Origin: Methylococcaceae bacterium
Lineage (GTDB): Bacteria > Pseudomonadota > Gammaproteobacteria > Methylococcales > Methylomonadaceae
DNA: 5,349 bases
Assembly: GCA_947505055.1 (NCBI GenBank)
Contig: CANNLO010000340.1
Coordinates: forward strand, 1 to 5,349
Direction: 5' to 3'
Shown in pieces: positions 5,016 through 5,349 of the stretch (positions are counted from its first letter, which is position 1; every line of letters starts with the position of its first letter). The notes beneath the pieces were generated by a model. It ran no database searches, was not told the DNA's origin, and saw only the letters and a list, made by a program, of their open reading frames with translations. Made by a program: the position numbers and the translations under genes.

Positions 5016-5349
5016 ATGAAAAATATTGGTAACATCGTTAAAACCTTGCAAAACATTATGCGTAAAGATGCAGGGGTATCAGGCGATGCGCAACGCATTG
5101 AACAATTGGGGTGGATGATTTCCTTAAAAATCCTTGATGACAAGGACAAAGAAATTGAGGCAATGGACGATGACTATAAATCCCCCATTGCAGCCCCCTT
5201 AAAATGGCGCAACTGGGCAGAAGATGCTGAAGGCTTAACAGGTGACGCATTACGTGACTTTATTGATAACGAGCTGTTTCCATCTTTAAAAAACATGGAT
5301 ATTAGCAACGGTAATAAACGTGCCATTATCGTTAAAGAGATTTTTGAAG
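5016..5349 (+). CDS. hsdM: Type I methyltransferase subunit HsdM, N-terminal part (cut by window end)
   Basis: The first 111 residues of the modification subunit are visible. HsdM transfers a methyl group from S-adenosylmethionine to adenine in the target chosen by HsdS. The visible part is the helical HsdM N-terminal domain: early IVKTLQNIMRKD (about 7-18), LGWMISLKILDDKDKE (31-46), PLKWRNWA (61-68) and FIDNELFPSLK (82-92). The catalytic SAM-binding and NPPF/Y motifs would lie beyond the window. The ATG at 5016 begins three bases after the hsdR stop, within TAATAAATG. No good Shine-Dalgarno precedes it, so translation is probably coupled to hsdR. The frame stays open to the last base. The gene for HsdS is expected further downstream but is not seen. 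Confidence 0.93.
   Translation, partial: MKNIGNIVKTLQNIMRKDAGVSGDAQRIEQLGWMISLKILDDKDKEIEAMDDDYKSPIAAPLKWRNWAEDAEGLTGDALRDFIDNELFPSLKNMDISNGNKRAIIVKEIFE

Noticed and set aside
5056..5250. 64-codon ORF on the minus strand inside hsdM
   Set aside because: It is antisense to a clear HsdM N-terminal domain and its residue composition looks non-coding.

Overview
The window looks like part of the backbone plus one cargo module of a low-copy plasmid, or of an integrated plasmid-like element. The host is probably an AT-rich proteobacterium, most likely gammaproteobacterial. This is judged from the initiator, the small ParA and the EcoEI-type HsdR; no species can be named. No rRNA, tRNA, insertion sequence or transposase was found.

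Layout. (1) Positions 1-1073 (+) encode a Rep_3-family replication initiator cut at its 5' end by the window edge. (2) A short convergent gap (1074-1159) carries copies of a TGGTGTT/AACACCA box. (3) Positions 2093-1160 (-) hold a two-gene partition operon: a small type Ib ParA ATPase, followed with an 11-nt overlap by a ribbon-helix-helix (RHH) protein. (4) A 489-nt gene-free stretch (2094-2582) holds a palindromic operator-like site in front of parA, an AT-rich segment, a 20-bp tandem repeat built from the same boxes, a lone CRISPR type I-F repeat-like unit, a 9-bp inverted repeat, a TATAAT -10 element and a leader hairpin. (5) Positions 2583-5012 (+) encode a complete type I restriction subunit (HsdR, EcoEI-like). 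Three bases later, 5016-5349 (+) holds the start of HsdM, which runs off the window.

How the parts fit. Rep starts replication. ParA and the RHH protein segregate copies, and the RHH protein probably also represses its own operon through the repeated boxes, which lie on both sides of the cassette. The Hsd module gives restriction-modification and possibly plasmid retention; its specificity subunit must lie outside the window.

The most notable item is at 2274-2301 (minus strand). This is a solitary 28-bp unit agreeing with a remembered type I-F CRISPR repeat at 25 of 28 positions, including an exact 17-base run and a conserved Cas6f-type hairpin. There is no array and no cas gene. On a mobile element this is the signature of a solo repeat unit, so it is a candidate RNA anti-CRISPR (Racr) or a relic mini-array. 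Transcription and function are inferred, not shown.
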